The notes: generated by a model not told the origin, from the sequence alone. DNA of 11,874 nucleotides from Cyanobacteriota bacterium (GCA_027483425.1 JAIXUR010000098.1:1-11874), one strand, 5' to 3'; shown: positions 1-6,803, counted from the stretch's first letter. Numbers and translations are program-made.

Positions 1-608
1 ACTGCCAGGAGCGGGGCATGGTGCTGATTCTAGATGAGGCCCAAACCGCCTTTGGTCGTCTGGGCAGCTTCTTCGCCTTTGAACAACTGGGCATGGTGCC
101 CGATATTCTCACCCTCTCTAAAACCCTGGGGGGTGGCTTGCCCCTGGCGGCCACCGTTACCAGTGAGGCGATCGAAGCCGATTGCTACGAGAAGGGCTTT
201 ATCTACTACACCTCCCATGTGTCGGATCCGATGCCAGCGGCGGTGGGTCTGGCGGTGCTGCGGGTGTTGACCAGCCAAAACCTGACGGAGCGGGCGGCAA
301 CGATGGGAACCTACTTAAAGGCTGGCTTGCTCAAATTGAAGGATCGCTATGAGGCGATCGGCGATGTGCGCGGTCGCGGGTTGCTGCTAGGGGTGGAGTT
401 GGTGAAAGATCGAACCAGCCGTGAACCTGATCCCGAAACGGGGGCCGCCATTACCCGCCGCTGTCTGGAATTGGGGCTGAGTATGAATATTACGGCCCTA
501 CCCGGCATGGGTAGCGTGTGGCGGATCGCTCCGCCGTTGACCGTGACCCAGGCAGAGCTAGACGAAGGACTGGCGATTTTGGAGCAGGCGATCCGCGATT
601 GTCTGTAA
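1..608 (+). CDS. 2,2-dialkylglycine decarboxylase-like class-III aminotransferase, C-terminal part
   Basis: This PLP-dependent fold-type I enzyme is truncated by the window start. The frame is open from base 3, so the ATG at 18 is internal. Numbering from that ATG, the cofactor residues are visible: Asp6 and Gln9 in LILDEAQTAFGR, and the Schiff-base Lys35 in LSKTLGGG. The YTSHVSDP segment should contact the PLP phosphate, and Arg169 in RIAPPLTV should bind the substrate carboxylate. Adding 237 places these at 243, 246, 272 and 406, and the end at 433. That matches my memory of Burkholderia 2,2-dialkylglycine decarboxylase, which couples decarboxylation of 2,2-dialkylglycines to transamination of pyruvate. 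The LSMNI..LPGMG segment before the arginine also matches that enzyme rather than ornithine or acetylornithine aminotransferases. About 235 N-terminal residues lie outside the window. The class is certain; the exact substrate is inferred. Confidence 0.85.
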   Translation, partial: CQERGMVLILDEAQTAFGRLGSFFAFEQLGMVPDILTLSKTLGGGLPLAATVTSEAIEADCYEKGFIYYTSHVSDPMPAAVGLAVLRVLTSQNLTERAATMGTYLKAGLLKLKDRYEAIGDVRGRGLLLGVELVKDRTSREPDPETGAAITRRCLELGLSMNITALPGMGSVWRIAPPLTVTQAELDEGLAILEQAIRDCL

Positions 609-679
609 GGTAAATGCAGGTAAATGGCTATTAGTCCGCTTAGCTTACACTGGTGAATAGTTTTTCTGGCATTGGCGCT

Positions 680-1138
680 ATGCCCAAGACTCCGCTGCAA
701 ACACCGCTGCATCAGCTCTACGATGAGGATTTTGTCCGCTGGGTTGAGGCTACTATTGCCTGTCTAAAAGAGCGAGACACCGAACAACTCGATTGGGACG
801 GGCTGATTGAGGAGATTGAAGATTTGGGTAAATCGGCCAAGCGAGAGCTAGAGAGTCGCCTCAGTGTTTTGCTAGCGCATTTGCTCAAGCGCTGCTACAT
901 CAACTCGCCCAACGACTATCGCGGCTGGCAGCTCACCATTTTGGAGCAACGCAACGCCCTCAAGCGTTTGCTCAAGCAATCTCCCAGCCTCAAGGGCTAC
1001 TTTCAGGATGTACTCGATGACGTTTATCAGGACGCTTTAGCAGAAGCCTCAGCCGCTTACCCCGCCAGCGAATTTCCCCAGGCTGCTCCTTTTGGCAAAG
1101 AGCTACAAGCCCTTCTCACCGAGGAATTCTGGCGTTAA
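680..1138 (+). CDS. DUF29 family protein
   Basis: A 152-residue soluble, charged, mostly helical protein with no signal peptide or membrane segment. The core LYDEDFVRWVEATIACLK...LIEEIEDLGKSAKRELESRL.VLLAHLLKR is the typical DUF29 signature, and the length is usual for the family. DUF29 proteins are very common, often multicopy, in cyanobacteria; their function is unknown. I chose the ATG at 680 because the family starts shortly before the LYDEDF motif. A GTG at 653 would add nine residues, and neither start has a clear Shine-Dalgarno sequence. It lies 71 bases after the aminotransferase and 46 bases before the response regulator on the same strand, so co-transcription is possible but not shown. 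Confidence 0.8.
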   Translation: MPKTPLQTPLHQLYDEDFVRWVEATIACLKERDTEQLDWDGLIEEIEDLGKSAKRELESRLSVLLAHLLKRCYINSPNDYRGWQLTILEQRNALKRLLKQSPSLKGYFQDVLDDVYQDALAEASAAYPASEFPQAAPFGKELQALLTEEFWR

Positions 1139-1184
1139 AACGCTCTCCTTTACCCATTCATACTATCCGCCTACAGTCTCCCCA

Positions 1185-1862
1185 ATGAAGATCCTGCTCG
1201 TGGATGACGAAGTAGAACTGACCGACCCCCTGAGTCGGCTGCTCACCCGTGAGGGCTACAGCGTGGATGTAGCCACTGATGGGGAAGCAGGCTCCACCCT
1301 GGCCAGCCAGGGCGGCTACGATCTGCTGATTCTCGACTGGATGCTGCCGGGGCTGAGCGGGCTAGAGATCTGTCGCCAGGTGCGATCGCGCCCAGACAGC
1401 ACCCCCGTCCTTTTTCTGACCGCCAAAGACACCCTCAACGATCGCGTCGATGGCCTCGATGCTGGGGCCGACGATTACCTGGTTAAGCCCTTCGAGCTGC
1501 GCGAACTGCTGGCGCGGGTGCGGGCGCTGCTGCGGCGATCGCCCAATCTCGAGGCCTCCCCGCCACCGCGCCTCACCTACGGCGATCTCAGCCTCGATGA
1601 AGCCAACCAACTGGCCCACCGCCAGGGCCAGCCCGTAGAGCTATCGGACAAAGAAACCCGCCTCCTGGCCTACCTGCTGCGCCAGGCCAACCAGGTGCTC
1701 ACCCACGAGCAAATTTACCAGGGGGTCTGGGACGACCAAGAGGCCCCCAGCAGCAACGTGGTCGCCGCCCAAATGCGCCTGCTCCGCCGCAAAATTGAGC
1801 CCAAGGGCACTCTGCCGATCATTCATACGGTCTATGGGAGAGGGTATCGGTTGGGGGGGTAA
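1185..1862 (+). CDS. rppA: OmpR/PhoB-family response regulator, RppA-like
   Basis: A 225-residue two-domain response regulator. The receiver domain (about 1-115) has the acidic pair Asp7/Asp8, the phospho-acceptor Asp51 in LILDWMLPG, Thr79 and Lys101 in LVKPF. A winged-helix DNA-binding domain (about 130-224) ends in the family signature HTVYGRGYRL. The segment VLFLTAKDTLNDRVDGLDAG resembles cyanobacterial proteins annotated RppA, the redox and photosystem-stoichiometry regulator of Synechocystis that pairs with the kinase RppB; related paralogues include NrsR. The ATG at 1185 is used because it begins directly with the MKILLVDDE strand. An upstream TTG at 1092 would overlap the DUF29 gene and add a sequence unlike the family. 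No histidine kinase follows: the next gene is convergent. The regulator class is certain; the specific name is moderate. Confidence 0.85.
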   Translation: MKILLVDDEVELTDPLSRLLTREGYSVDVATDGEAGSTLASQGGYDLLILDWMLPGLSGLEICRQVRSRPDSTPVLFLTAKDTLNDRVDGLDAGADDYLVKPFELRELLARVRALLRRSPNLEASPPPRLTYGDLSLDEANQLAHRQGQPVELSDKETRLLAYLLRQANQVLTHEQIYQGVWDDQEAPSSNVVAAQMRLLRRKIEPKGTLPIIHTVYGRGYRLGG

Positions 1863-1915
1863 GGGGATGGATTTTGGATTTTGGGGGCGAAATTCCTATG
1901 TCCGCAGCAGAGGCC

Positions 1916-2020
1916 ACCGGGTTTAGAGCACCGGTACAGTAGGGCTAAAAACCCGGTTTCTTCGTCGCTGCGCTCACGATATGACTTGCATTCTGGCCAA
2001 GAAACCGGGTTTCTGTACCG
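1916..2020. repeat. Palindromic repeat element (AAACCCGGTTTCTT / AAGAAACCGGGTTT)
   Basis: Two perfectly complementary 14-bp arms lie at 1949-1962 and 1999-2012, separated by 36 bases. A second pair of 8-bp arms, CGGTACAG at 1932-1939 and CTGTACCG at 2013-2020, brackets them, with a 9-base bulge on the left side only. Each inner arm is itself nearly palindromic, and a third related copy, ACCGGGTTT, lies at 1916-1924. The block fills the spacer between the convergent response-regulator and DUF924 genes. Similar palindromes are, to my recollection, dispersed in filamentous cyanobacteria. It is probably a non-autonomous repeat and may also stop transcription from both sides, but no T-run follows the arms. 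Confidence 0.75.
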
Positions 2021-2025
2021 ACGTT

Positions 2026-2610
2026 CTAGAAGCTTGAGCCGGGCTGGCGCAAAAAGTCTGCCTCGGCTGGGGTGGTCTCTCGCCCCAGCACCTGATTGCG
2101 GTGGGGAAAGCGGCCAAACCGCTGAATCACCTCCCGGTGACGCAGGGCGTAGTCGAGGGTCGAGGCAAACTCTGGGTGGGTGGCGTGGAGCGATCGCATC
2201 AACTCCACACAGCGATCCTGATCGGCCAGGGCCTCGCTGTGCTCCAGGGGCAGGTAAAAAAACAGGCGTTCTACGGGTAGCACCTGCTGGTCGTAGCCCT
2301 GGGCCAGGGCATGGTAGGCGGTGTCTCGGGCGGCGCGATCGCTGACAAAGCTGCGCGGGTCACCGCGAAACAGATTGCGCGGCACCTGATCCAGGAGTAG
2401 CACCAGGGCCAGGCAGGGGCGGGGCTGGTGCCGCCAGTCCGCCAGATCACCCCCAACGGCCCGTTCGTAGTCGGCCAAAAACAATCGACGCAGGGTGTCA
2501 TCAAAGGCCAAGTCTTTCATAAACCACACGGCCCGCTGCTGACCATACTCCCCAGCTGGATCCTCTGGGTCATCAAACCAAAACCGTAGAATAGTCTCCG
2601 CCCTGTCCAT
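2026..2610 (-). CDS. DUF924 family protein
   Basis: A 194-residue all-helical protein of the DUF924 (COG3803) family. Visible landmarks, in order, are the N-terminal ILRFWFDDP, VWFMKD, the central DQVPRNLFRG (about 74-83), FFYLPLEHSE, and the C-terminal FGRFPHRN just before the tail. These are the conserved family blocks, and the length fits. The family has a TPR-like helical fold and no established biochemical role. The ATG at 2610 is preferred to an upstream TTG at 2631 because the family begins close to the ILRFWF block. It is transcribed in the same direction as the metallophosphatase upstream, but a 101-base spacer with a GC-rich palindrome separates them, so an operon is doubtful. Confidence 0.85.
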   Translation of the reverse strand: MDRAETILRFWFDDPEDPAGEYGQQRAVWFMKDLAFDDTLRRLFLADYERAVGGDLADWRHQPRPCLALVLLLDQVPRNLFRGDPRSFVSDRAARDTAYHALAQGYDQQVLPVERLFFYLPLEHSEALADQDRCVELMRSLHATHPEFASTLDYALRHREVIQRFGRFPHRNQVLGRETTPAEADFLRQPGSSF

Positions 2611-2659
2611 GGAAAATGCCCTAGCCCCCAAATGCGCCCGACATCAGCTTACCCGTAGC

Positions 2660-2683
2660 GGGGCAGACACAGGGGTCTGCCCC
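2660..2683. repeat. GGGGCAGAC/GTCTGCCCC palindrome
   Basis: Perfect 9-bp arms at 2660-2668 and 2675-2683 surround a 6-base loop (ACAGGG). Outside them GTAG and CTAC can extend the stem if one unpaired C is skipped. It lies in the spacer between the metallophosphatase stop and the DUF924 start, both on the minus strand. No T-run follows on either strand. It looks like the dispersed GC-rich palindromes common between cyanobacterial genes and may act as a processing or attenuating hairpin. Confidence 0.65.
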
Positions 2684-2711
2684 TACCCGTCCACCCACCC
2701 CCATCCCCCAT

Positions 2712-4292
2712 CTAACTCAACACCAGTGGATCCAACGCATAGTCTTCCCAGTCCTCGTGCGAGCGATCGGAGAGGTAAGGCGTCACGACAAACTGGGGCA
2801 CCTCATCTCCAGTGACATCAATCCGCACAAAGGAGTAGGGGCGCTGGCGCTCGACCTTGTGGCCCGTAAGACCCACATACAGCTGTGATTTGGCCACCAG
2901 CTTAAACTCCGTCTGCCCGTCGAGATCGGCCCCTAGGGATTCGTAGAGCATGGTGCCCTCGGGTCGCTGTCGCCGCAGGCTGAGGCCACTGCCGCCACAG
3001 ACCAGACAGTTCATGTGGCTGTCGGCGTGGCCGGTGTCTTCGGTTTTGAGGTATTCAAAACAGTGGGCATGACCGTTGAGCACCAGGTTGACCGGCGGGC
3101 GCTGGGGGCCAATGTCAGGTATCGCCGCTGCCACCTGGTCGAGCACCCAGCGCAGGTTCTGGCGAATGGCCAGGGTTTGCCCTTGATCCCACTTGGTCGC
3201 CTCGGTCACGTAGGGAGGGTGGTGAAAAAATAAGATCCGCCCCCGTACCGCTTTGTCCTGCCAGGAGGCAATCAGCCCATCCCGCAGCCACAGCAGTTGC
3301 TCGGTATCCACTAGCGCCGTGGGCTTGGGTTGGGACTGTTTCTCAATGTCCAGCAGCATTTCCTCCAGTTGTTCCACCTTGGCCTGGAGGTCATCCAGGC
3401 GCTCCTGGGCATGGGGGGCATGGCGTTGCAGGCGGAGGGCTTCGGCTTGCACCTGCTGCAGGTGACGCTGAACCGCCGCTCGCTGGGTGGCGAGGCGCTG
3501 GCGATGGTCACCCTTCGTAGACCGCTGGGGGGACGGCGCTGGGTCATTAAAGGTGCTGGAGTCGAGGGCAAAAAAGTCGATGCCGCCGTAGCGAAAGGTG
3601 TAGTAGCGATTGGGCAGCCGAGTAAACTGCCCTGGCCGATAGCGCAGCCCCCGGCTGTTTTCATCCCAAAGACCATAGTGACGATCGAGGTGAGCCTCCA
3701 GCTGATCGTCGGATAGGGCCTTCAGGTAATCCAAAAAAGCGCGGGCATAGGTATCTCCCACCCCAGAGCCGCGCCAGCCCACATTGGGGTTGAGGTTGAT
3801 CCCCAACAGCTTACGAATGGGCTGGGTGAGCTGCACCAGAATGCTGTACAGCCTAGGTAGGTTGTAGTAATCGTGGTTGCCTGGCACCGCCAGAAACGGG
3901 AAGCGAAACAGCATCTCGTCGAAGGCCACTCGCTCGGGGCGATCGCCCCCCACCAGCCATTCTCGATAGGGCTTAATAAAATTTTCTGGATACTGCTCGC
4001 TAGAGCCCACCTGGTACACCACATCCCCGGTGTGCAGCAAAAATCGGCAGTCCTGGAGGTGGGGCAGCATTTGCTCGGCAATGCGCCGCTGGGGGTGGTG
4101 GTCGGGGTGCGGCCCCGAACCGCTATCGCCAATGACCAAAAACGAAAACGCGGGGTCGTCGCTGCGGCCATCCTCTAGGATCAGTCGGGTCTGGTCGATG
4201 TGACGCGCTAGGAAAGCCGGGTGCTGCCAGCAGACACGCTCTTTCATTTTGGCAACTTTGGTCAAAATGGGCGGGTCAAGAATGGAAGCCAT
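2712..4292 (-). CDS. Calcineurin-like metallophosphatase with coiled-coil insertion
   Basis: A 526-residue metallophosphoesterase. From the ATG at 4292 the metal-binding blocks appear in the usual order: VIGDSGSG (Asp56), HTGDVVY (89-93), VPGNHDYY (138-141), FFHHPPY (His357/358) and NGHAHCFEY (407-410). The GD/GDxxY/GNHD/GHxH pattern is closest to the purple and tartrate-resistant acid phosphatase-like branch, so a two-metal phosphomonoesterase or phosphodiesterase activity is likely; the substrate is unknown. Between LDSSTFN (243-249) and the DTEQLLWLRDGL helix sits an insertion of about 65-75 residues (about 261-327), rich in Gln, Arg, Leu and Glu, that reads as a coiled coil. No signal peptide or lipobox is visible, so it is probably cytoplasmic. 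In-frame starts at 4352 (ATG) and 4376 (TTG) would add 20-28 residues; MASILDPP is preferred because the extra part is proline-rich and atypical. Confidence 0.85.
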   Translation of the reverse strand: MASILDPPILTKVAKMKERVCWQHPAFLARHIDQTRLILEDGRSDDPAFSFLVIGDSGSGPHPDHHPQRRIAEQMLPHLQDCRFLLHTGDVVYQVGSSEQYPENFIKPYREWLVGGDRPERVAFDEMLFRFPFLAVPGNHDYYNLPRLYSILVQLTQPIRKLLGINLNPNVGWRGSGVGDTYARAFLDYLKALSDDQLEAHLDRHYGLWDENSRGLRYRPGQFTRLPNRYYTFRYGGIDFFALDSSTFNDPAPSPQRSTKGDHRQRLATQRAAVQRHLQQVQAEALRLQRHAPHAQERLDDLQAKVEQLEEMLLDIEKQSQPKPTALVDTEQLLWLRDGLIASWQDKAVRGRILFFHHPPYVTEATKWDQGQTLAIRQNLRWVLDQVAAAIPDIGPQRPPVNLVLNGHAHCFEYLKTEDTGHADSHMNCLVCGGSGLSLRRQRPEGTMLYESLGADLDGQTEFKLVAKSQLYVGLTGHKVERQRPYSFVRIDVTGDEVPQFVVTPYLSDRSHEDWEDYALDPLVLS

Positions 4293-4511
4293 GGCGTTGT
4301 AGGTAGGTTGACGCGGCGGTAAATAGCTGGGCCAAAACAACAGAGGCCCCATTTTAGGGTAATCTGACTTCCCCAAAATTGCCGAGTCGCTAGAAGGCGG
4401 CCAGTCGCGATCGCCCTGCCCTCTAGCCCAGGCAAGCTAAGCTAAATGTGGTAGAGCATATAGAGCCGCTTTGAGGGGATGTACTCCCTCTGGCCCAACG
4501 GTGAATTACCT

Positions 4512-5114
4512 ATGGCCCTTGATTCCATCCATACCGTCATTCATCATCTTGAGCAGCAGCCCCGCTGGCGCGGTCGGGGGCAGTTTCGTCAGGTGCTCAA
4601 CCAGTGGACGGCGGTGGTCGGGGAAGGGGTAGCCCGCCAGGCCGCCCCGGTACGCCTGGATCAAGACGTGCTCCATGTCGCGGTAGTTAACCCGATGTGG
4701 GCCCAAACCCTGACCCTGGAGAGACTCCGAATTCTGGCTAAGCTGAACGATCGCCTCCACCTCGACCTGCGCGACATTCGCTTTTCTAGCGGCGACTGGT
4801 ACCGACACAACAAGGCTGCCCAGACTGGACAGTCTGGCCCAGCACCGGCCACCCGACCCCCAGACCTGCCGGAATGGCTGCGGCAGCACCCCTGTTTTGA
4901 ACCTCGGACGATACCTAGGGGGCAGCAACGACCCTCCACGGCCGAGGAGAGCTTTGAGCGCTGGGCGGGTATGACCCAGCAACTGGCGGCCCAGCAGCCC
5001 CTCTGCCCCCAGTGCCGCTGCCATTGTCCCGTCGGTGAACTCAAGCGCTGGGGGCGATGCTGTATTTGTGCGGTTCAAGGGCTTAAGGGCCCGGTGGGGC
5101 GGCATTCTGTATGA
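4512..5114 (+). CDS. DUF721 (DciA-like) protein with cysteine-rich C-terminus
   Basis: A 200-residue protein. The N-terminal DUF721 domain (about 1-95) is recognised by LEQQPRWRGRGQFRQVLNQW, VVGEGVARQAAPVRL..DVLHVAV, MWAQTLTLERLRILAKLN and DIRFSSGDW. DciA, the founding DUF721 protein, helps load the replicative helicase DnaB in bacteria lacking DnaC, so a replication role is plausible but inferred from the domain only. A Pro/Gln-rich linker leads to a C-terminal cysteine cluster (Cys165, 168, 170, 172, 183, 184 and 186) that could bind zinc. The ATG at 4512 begins the conserved region. An in-frame ATG at 4479 directly abuts a GAGGGG, leaving no room for normal spacing. The 3' end overlaps convergent lipB by 32 bases. 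Confidence 0.8.
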   Translation: MALDSIHTVIHHLEQQPRWRGRGQFRQVLNQWTAVVGEGVARQAAPVRLDQDVLHVAVVNPMWAQTLTLERLRILAKLNDRLHLDLRDIRFSSGDWYRHNKAAQTGQSGPAPATRPPDLPEWLRQHPCFEPRTIPRGQQRPSTAEESFERWAGMTQQLAAQQPLCPQCRCHCPVGELKRWGRCCICAVQGLKGPVGRHSV

Positions 5115-5766
5115 CAGGGTGGACCCCAAACACCTGGGCAAAGCTGGCCACGACCGAGGGGCGTACCGCCCCCACCGTCACCCCTGGGCAAAACTGGGCT
5201 AGGCTGCCCACGGCCTTCTCCGCGATGCCACAGGGCACAATGGCCTCAAATCCACCCAAATCTGGGCACACATTCAGCGCAAAGCCGTGCATGGTTACCC
5301 AGCGGCTGACCTTAATGCCGATCGCCGCCAGCTTATGGTCCCCTACCCACACGCCGGTTAGACCCGGCTGTCGCTCACCCTTGACCCCAAACCGAGCCAG
5401 GGTTTGAATCACAACTTCTTCGAGCTGGCGGAGATACCAGTGCAGGTCGCTCTGGTGTCGCTTCAGGTCGAGAATGGGGTAGCCCACCAGTTGGCCGGGG
5501 CAGTGGTGGGTGACCTCACCGCCACGCTCCGTGCGAAACAGGGGATAGGGTAGCGCTTCTGGGGGCAGTTTCAGGTGATCTAGGGTGGAGCCTTGGCCCA
5601 GGGTATAGACACCGGGGTGCTCGACCAGCAGCAGGCGATCGGGCTGAGCCTGCTCACGGTGGCCCTGCACCAGAGATTGTTGCAGGGCCCAAACATCGGC
5701 AAAGGGGGCTAGTCCCAGGTCATACACATCGCAGTGCGGCCGTGATCCCCAGTGGTTTTGCCCCAT
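5083..5766 (-). CDS. lipB: LipB, octanoyl-[ACP]:protein N-octanoyltransferase
   Basis: LipB moves octanoyl groups from acyl-ACP to the lipoyl domains of 2-oxoacid dehydrogenases and GcvH. This is the first step of lipoate assembly and precedes LipA. The 227-residue protein carries the family signature RGGEVTHHCPGQLVGYP (81-97). It has the catalytic pair Lys145 in GDHKLAAIGIK and Cys179 in PCGI, spaced 34 residues apart as in E. coli LipB (Lys135/Cys169). The ATG at 5766 fits the usual short N-terminus before the CDVYDLG strand; a TTG at 5823 would add 19 atypical residues. It is convergent with the DUF721 gene, with overlapping 3' ends, and divergent from hpf across a 157-base spacer. Confidence 0.95.
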   Translation of the reverse strand: MGQNHWGSRPHCDVYDLGLAPFADVWALQQSLVQGHREQAQPDRLLLVEHPGVYTLGQGSTLDHLKLPPEALPYPLFRTERGGEVTHHCPGQLVGYPILDLKRHQSDLHWYLRQLEEVVIQTLARFGVKGERQPGLTGVWVGDHKLAAIGIKVSRWVTMHGFALNVCPDLGGFEAIVPCGIAEKAVGSLAQFCPGVTVGAVRPSVVASFAQVFGVHPVIQNAAPPGP

Positions 5767-5923
5767 AGTTGTCAACCGTGCAATAGCGCAAGTTACTTTA
5801 AAAAAGAAGCTCTCTGCAATCAAGAATTATCAACCCATGCAAAGGATTCTAACGGACAAGGTCGCCCAGAATACAAGGTGTTAGGGTAAAACCATCAGCC
5901 GATGTATCGAAGGAGTCCGCTTT
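5767..5923. promoter_or_regulatory. Divergent lipB-hpf upstream region
   Basis: This 157-base AT-rich spacer must hold the promoters for lipB (leftward) and hpf (rightward). I see no convincing -35/-10 pair for either gene; TTGTCA at 5769 with TACTTT at 5794 is 19 bases apart and weak. Two direct ACAAGGT copies lie at 5856-5862 and 5873-5879. For hpf a clear Shine-Dalgarno sequence, AAGGAG at 5910-5915, precedes the ATG by 8 bases. In cyanobacterial lrtA the long untranslated leader is known to affect light-dependent transcript stability, so part of this stretch may be leader RNA. Confidence 0.45.
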
Positions 5924-6580
5924 ATGAAGCTGGTAATCCATGGCAGAAACATTGAGATCACAGACGCGATTCGGGAGCATGTAGAGCAAAAAATCCTCAA
6001 GGCGGTGAGTCACTTCAAACACCTAACCAACGAGGTAGACGTTCATTTATCCGTAGCACGCAACCACAGAATAGGGGATAGCCAGTCCGCTGAGGTCACC
6101 CTCTTTGTAGACGGAGCCGTTGTTAGGGCCGAAGAAAGCAGCGAAAACCTCTATGCCAGCATCGATTTAGTCGCGGATAAAATTAGCCGCCAGCTACGCA
6201 AGTTTAAAGAAAAGCGTAACACCCGCATGCAGGGCACCCTGGGCAAAACCACCGAGGCCTATCTCAACGAAGCCCCGGTGACCGATGTCACCCATGTGCT
6301 GAACACCAGTGAGCCCCAGCTCCCCGAAGAGGTCATCCGCAGCAAGTACTTCGCCATGGCCCCCATGACGGTGACCGAAGCCGTGGAGCAACTGGTGCTG
6401 ATCGACCACGATTTCTATATGTTTCTCAATGCAGAAACCCAAGAAATTAACGTGGTTTACGAGCGTAACCACGGCGGCTATGGGCTCATTCAGCCCCGCA
6501 AGCCCAGCCTCAACGGCCACGGCAATGGTCACAACAGCACCAAGGCTAAGCAGCCCACTGGAGCCACGACCCACAGCTAG
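5924..6580 (+). CDS. hpf: Long ribosome hibernation-promoting factor (Hpf/LrtA)
   Basis: A 218-residue long-form Hpf, the cyanobacterial light-repressed transcript product LrtA. The N-terminal domain (about 1-105, from KLVIHGRNIEITDAIREHVE) has the S30AE fold that binds the 30S decoding region. A linker follows, then the C-terminal dimerisation domain (about 138-195, VIRSKYFAMAPMTVTEAVEQLVLIDHDFYMF) that pairs two ribosomes into inactive 100S particles. The last 25 or so residues are a Gly/Asn/His/Lys-rich tail, probably disordered. The start is fixed by AAGGAG at 5910-5915. The gene stands alone, with a strong hairpin 23 bases after the stop. In other cyanobacteria expression rises in darkness and nutrient stress; the sequence here cannot show that. 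Confidence 0.95.
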   Translation: MKLVIHGRNIEITDAIREHVEQKILKAVSHFKHLTNEVDVHLSVARNHRIGDSQSAEVTLFVDGAVVRAEESSENLYASIDLVADKISRQLRKFKEKRNTRMQGTLGKTTEAYLNEAPVTDVTHVLNTSEPQLPEEVIRSKYFAMAPMTVTEAVEQLVLIDHDFYMFLNAETQEINVVYERNHGGYGLIQPRKPSLNGHGNGHNSTKAKQPTGATTHS

Positions 6581-6603
6581 TCCTTAGGTGTATTAGACAC
6601 TCC

Positions 6604-6641
6604 CCAAAGGCTCGGGATTAATTTCAATCTCGAGCCTTTGG
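6604..6641 (+). terminator. Hairpin terminator after hpf
   Basis: A 16-base stem, CCAAAGGCTCGGGATT at 6604-6619 against 6626-6641, has one G-T wobble pair and a 6-base loop (AATTTC). It lies 23 bases after the hpf stop. A HIP1 octamer follows instead of a T-run, so it is not a textbook intrinsic terminator. Its length and position between convergent hpf and grxC still suggest it ends or stabilises the 3' end of one or both transcripts. Confidence 0.65.
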
Positions 6642-6686
6642 CGATCGCACCCCCCAGAATTCTCTAGCCCGTATCTAGGCAGGTAG

Positions 6687-6703
6687 GGTGGGCACTGCCC
6701 ACC
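6687..6703. repeat. GGTGGGCA-C-TGCCCACC palindrome
   Basis: Perfect 8-bp arms flank a single central C in the convergent spacer between hpf and grxC. Because the loop is so short, only about seven pairs could form in RNA. TAGGGTGGGCA...TGCCCACC palindromes recur in many cyanobacterial spacers, so this is probably a dispersed repeat copy. Apart from this and the hpf hairpin, I see nothing else in the 6581-6803 spacer. Confidence 0.6.
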
Positions 6704-6803
6704 AGCGTTAGCTTGGTGCCATTCACCCAGAGTTCTTTGGCCAGTATTCAGTCACTTCGCCCATCCCACAAAACCCTGGGGTCTGCCTAGACCAGCCAGC
6801 TCG

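Noticed and set aside
608..626. Direct repeat AGGTAAATG twice, one base apart, over the end of the aminotransferase gene
   Set aside because: Nine bases in two copies is too little to support a function; probably a small local duplication.
1881..2345. A 154-residue plus-strand open frame across the palindromic element and the end of the DUF924 gene
   Set aside because: Its translation is Arg/Gly/Pro/Ser-rich with no family pattern, and most of it is antisense to the well-supported DUF924 gene.
3330..3716. A 128-residue plus-strand frame inside the metallophosphatase
   Set aside because: It is antisense to the coiled-coil region, has no upstream Shine-Dalgarno sequence and resembles no family I know.
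4506..5141. A 211-residue open frame antisense to the DUF721 gene
   Set aside because: It mirrors the GC-rich DUF721 gene, has no recognisable family pattern, and the plus-strand protein shows clear conserved motifs.
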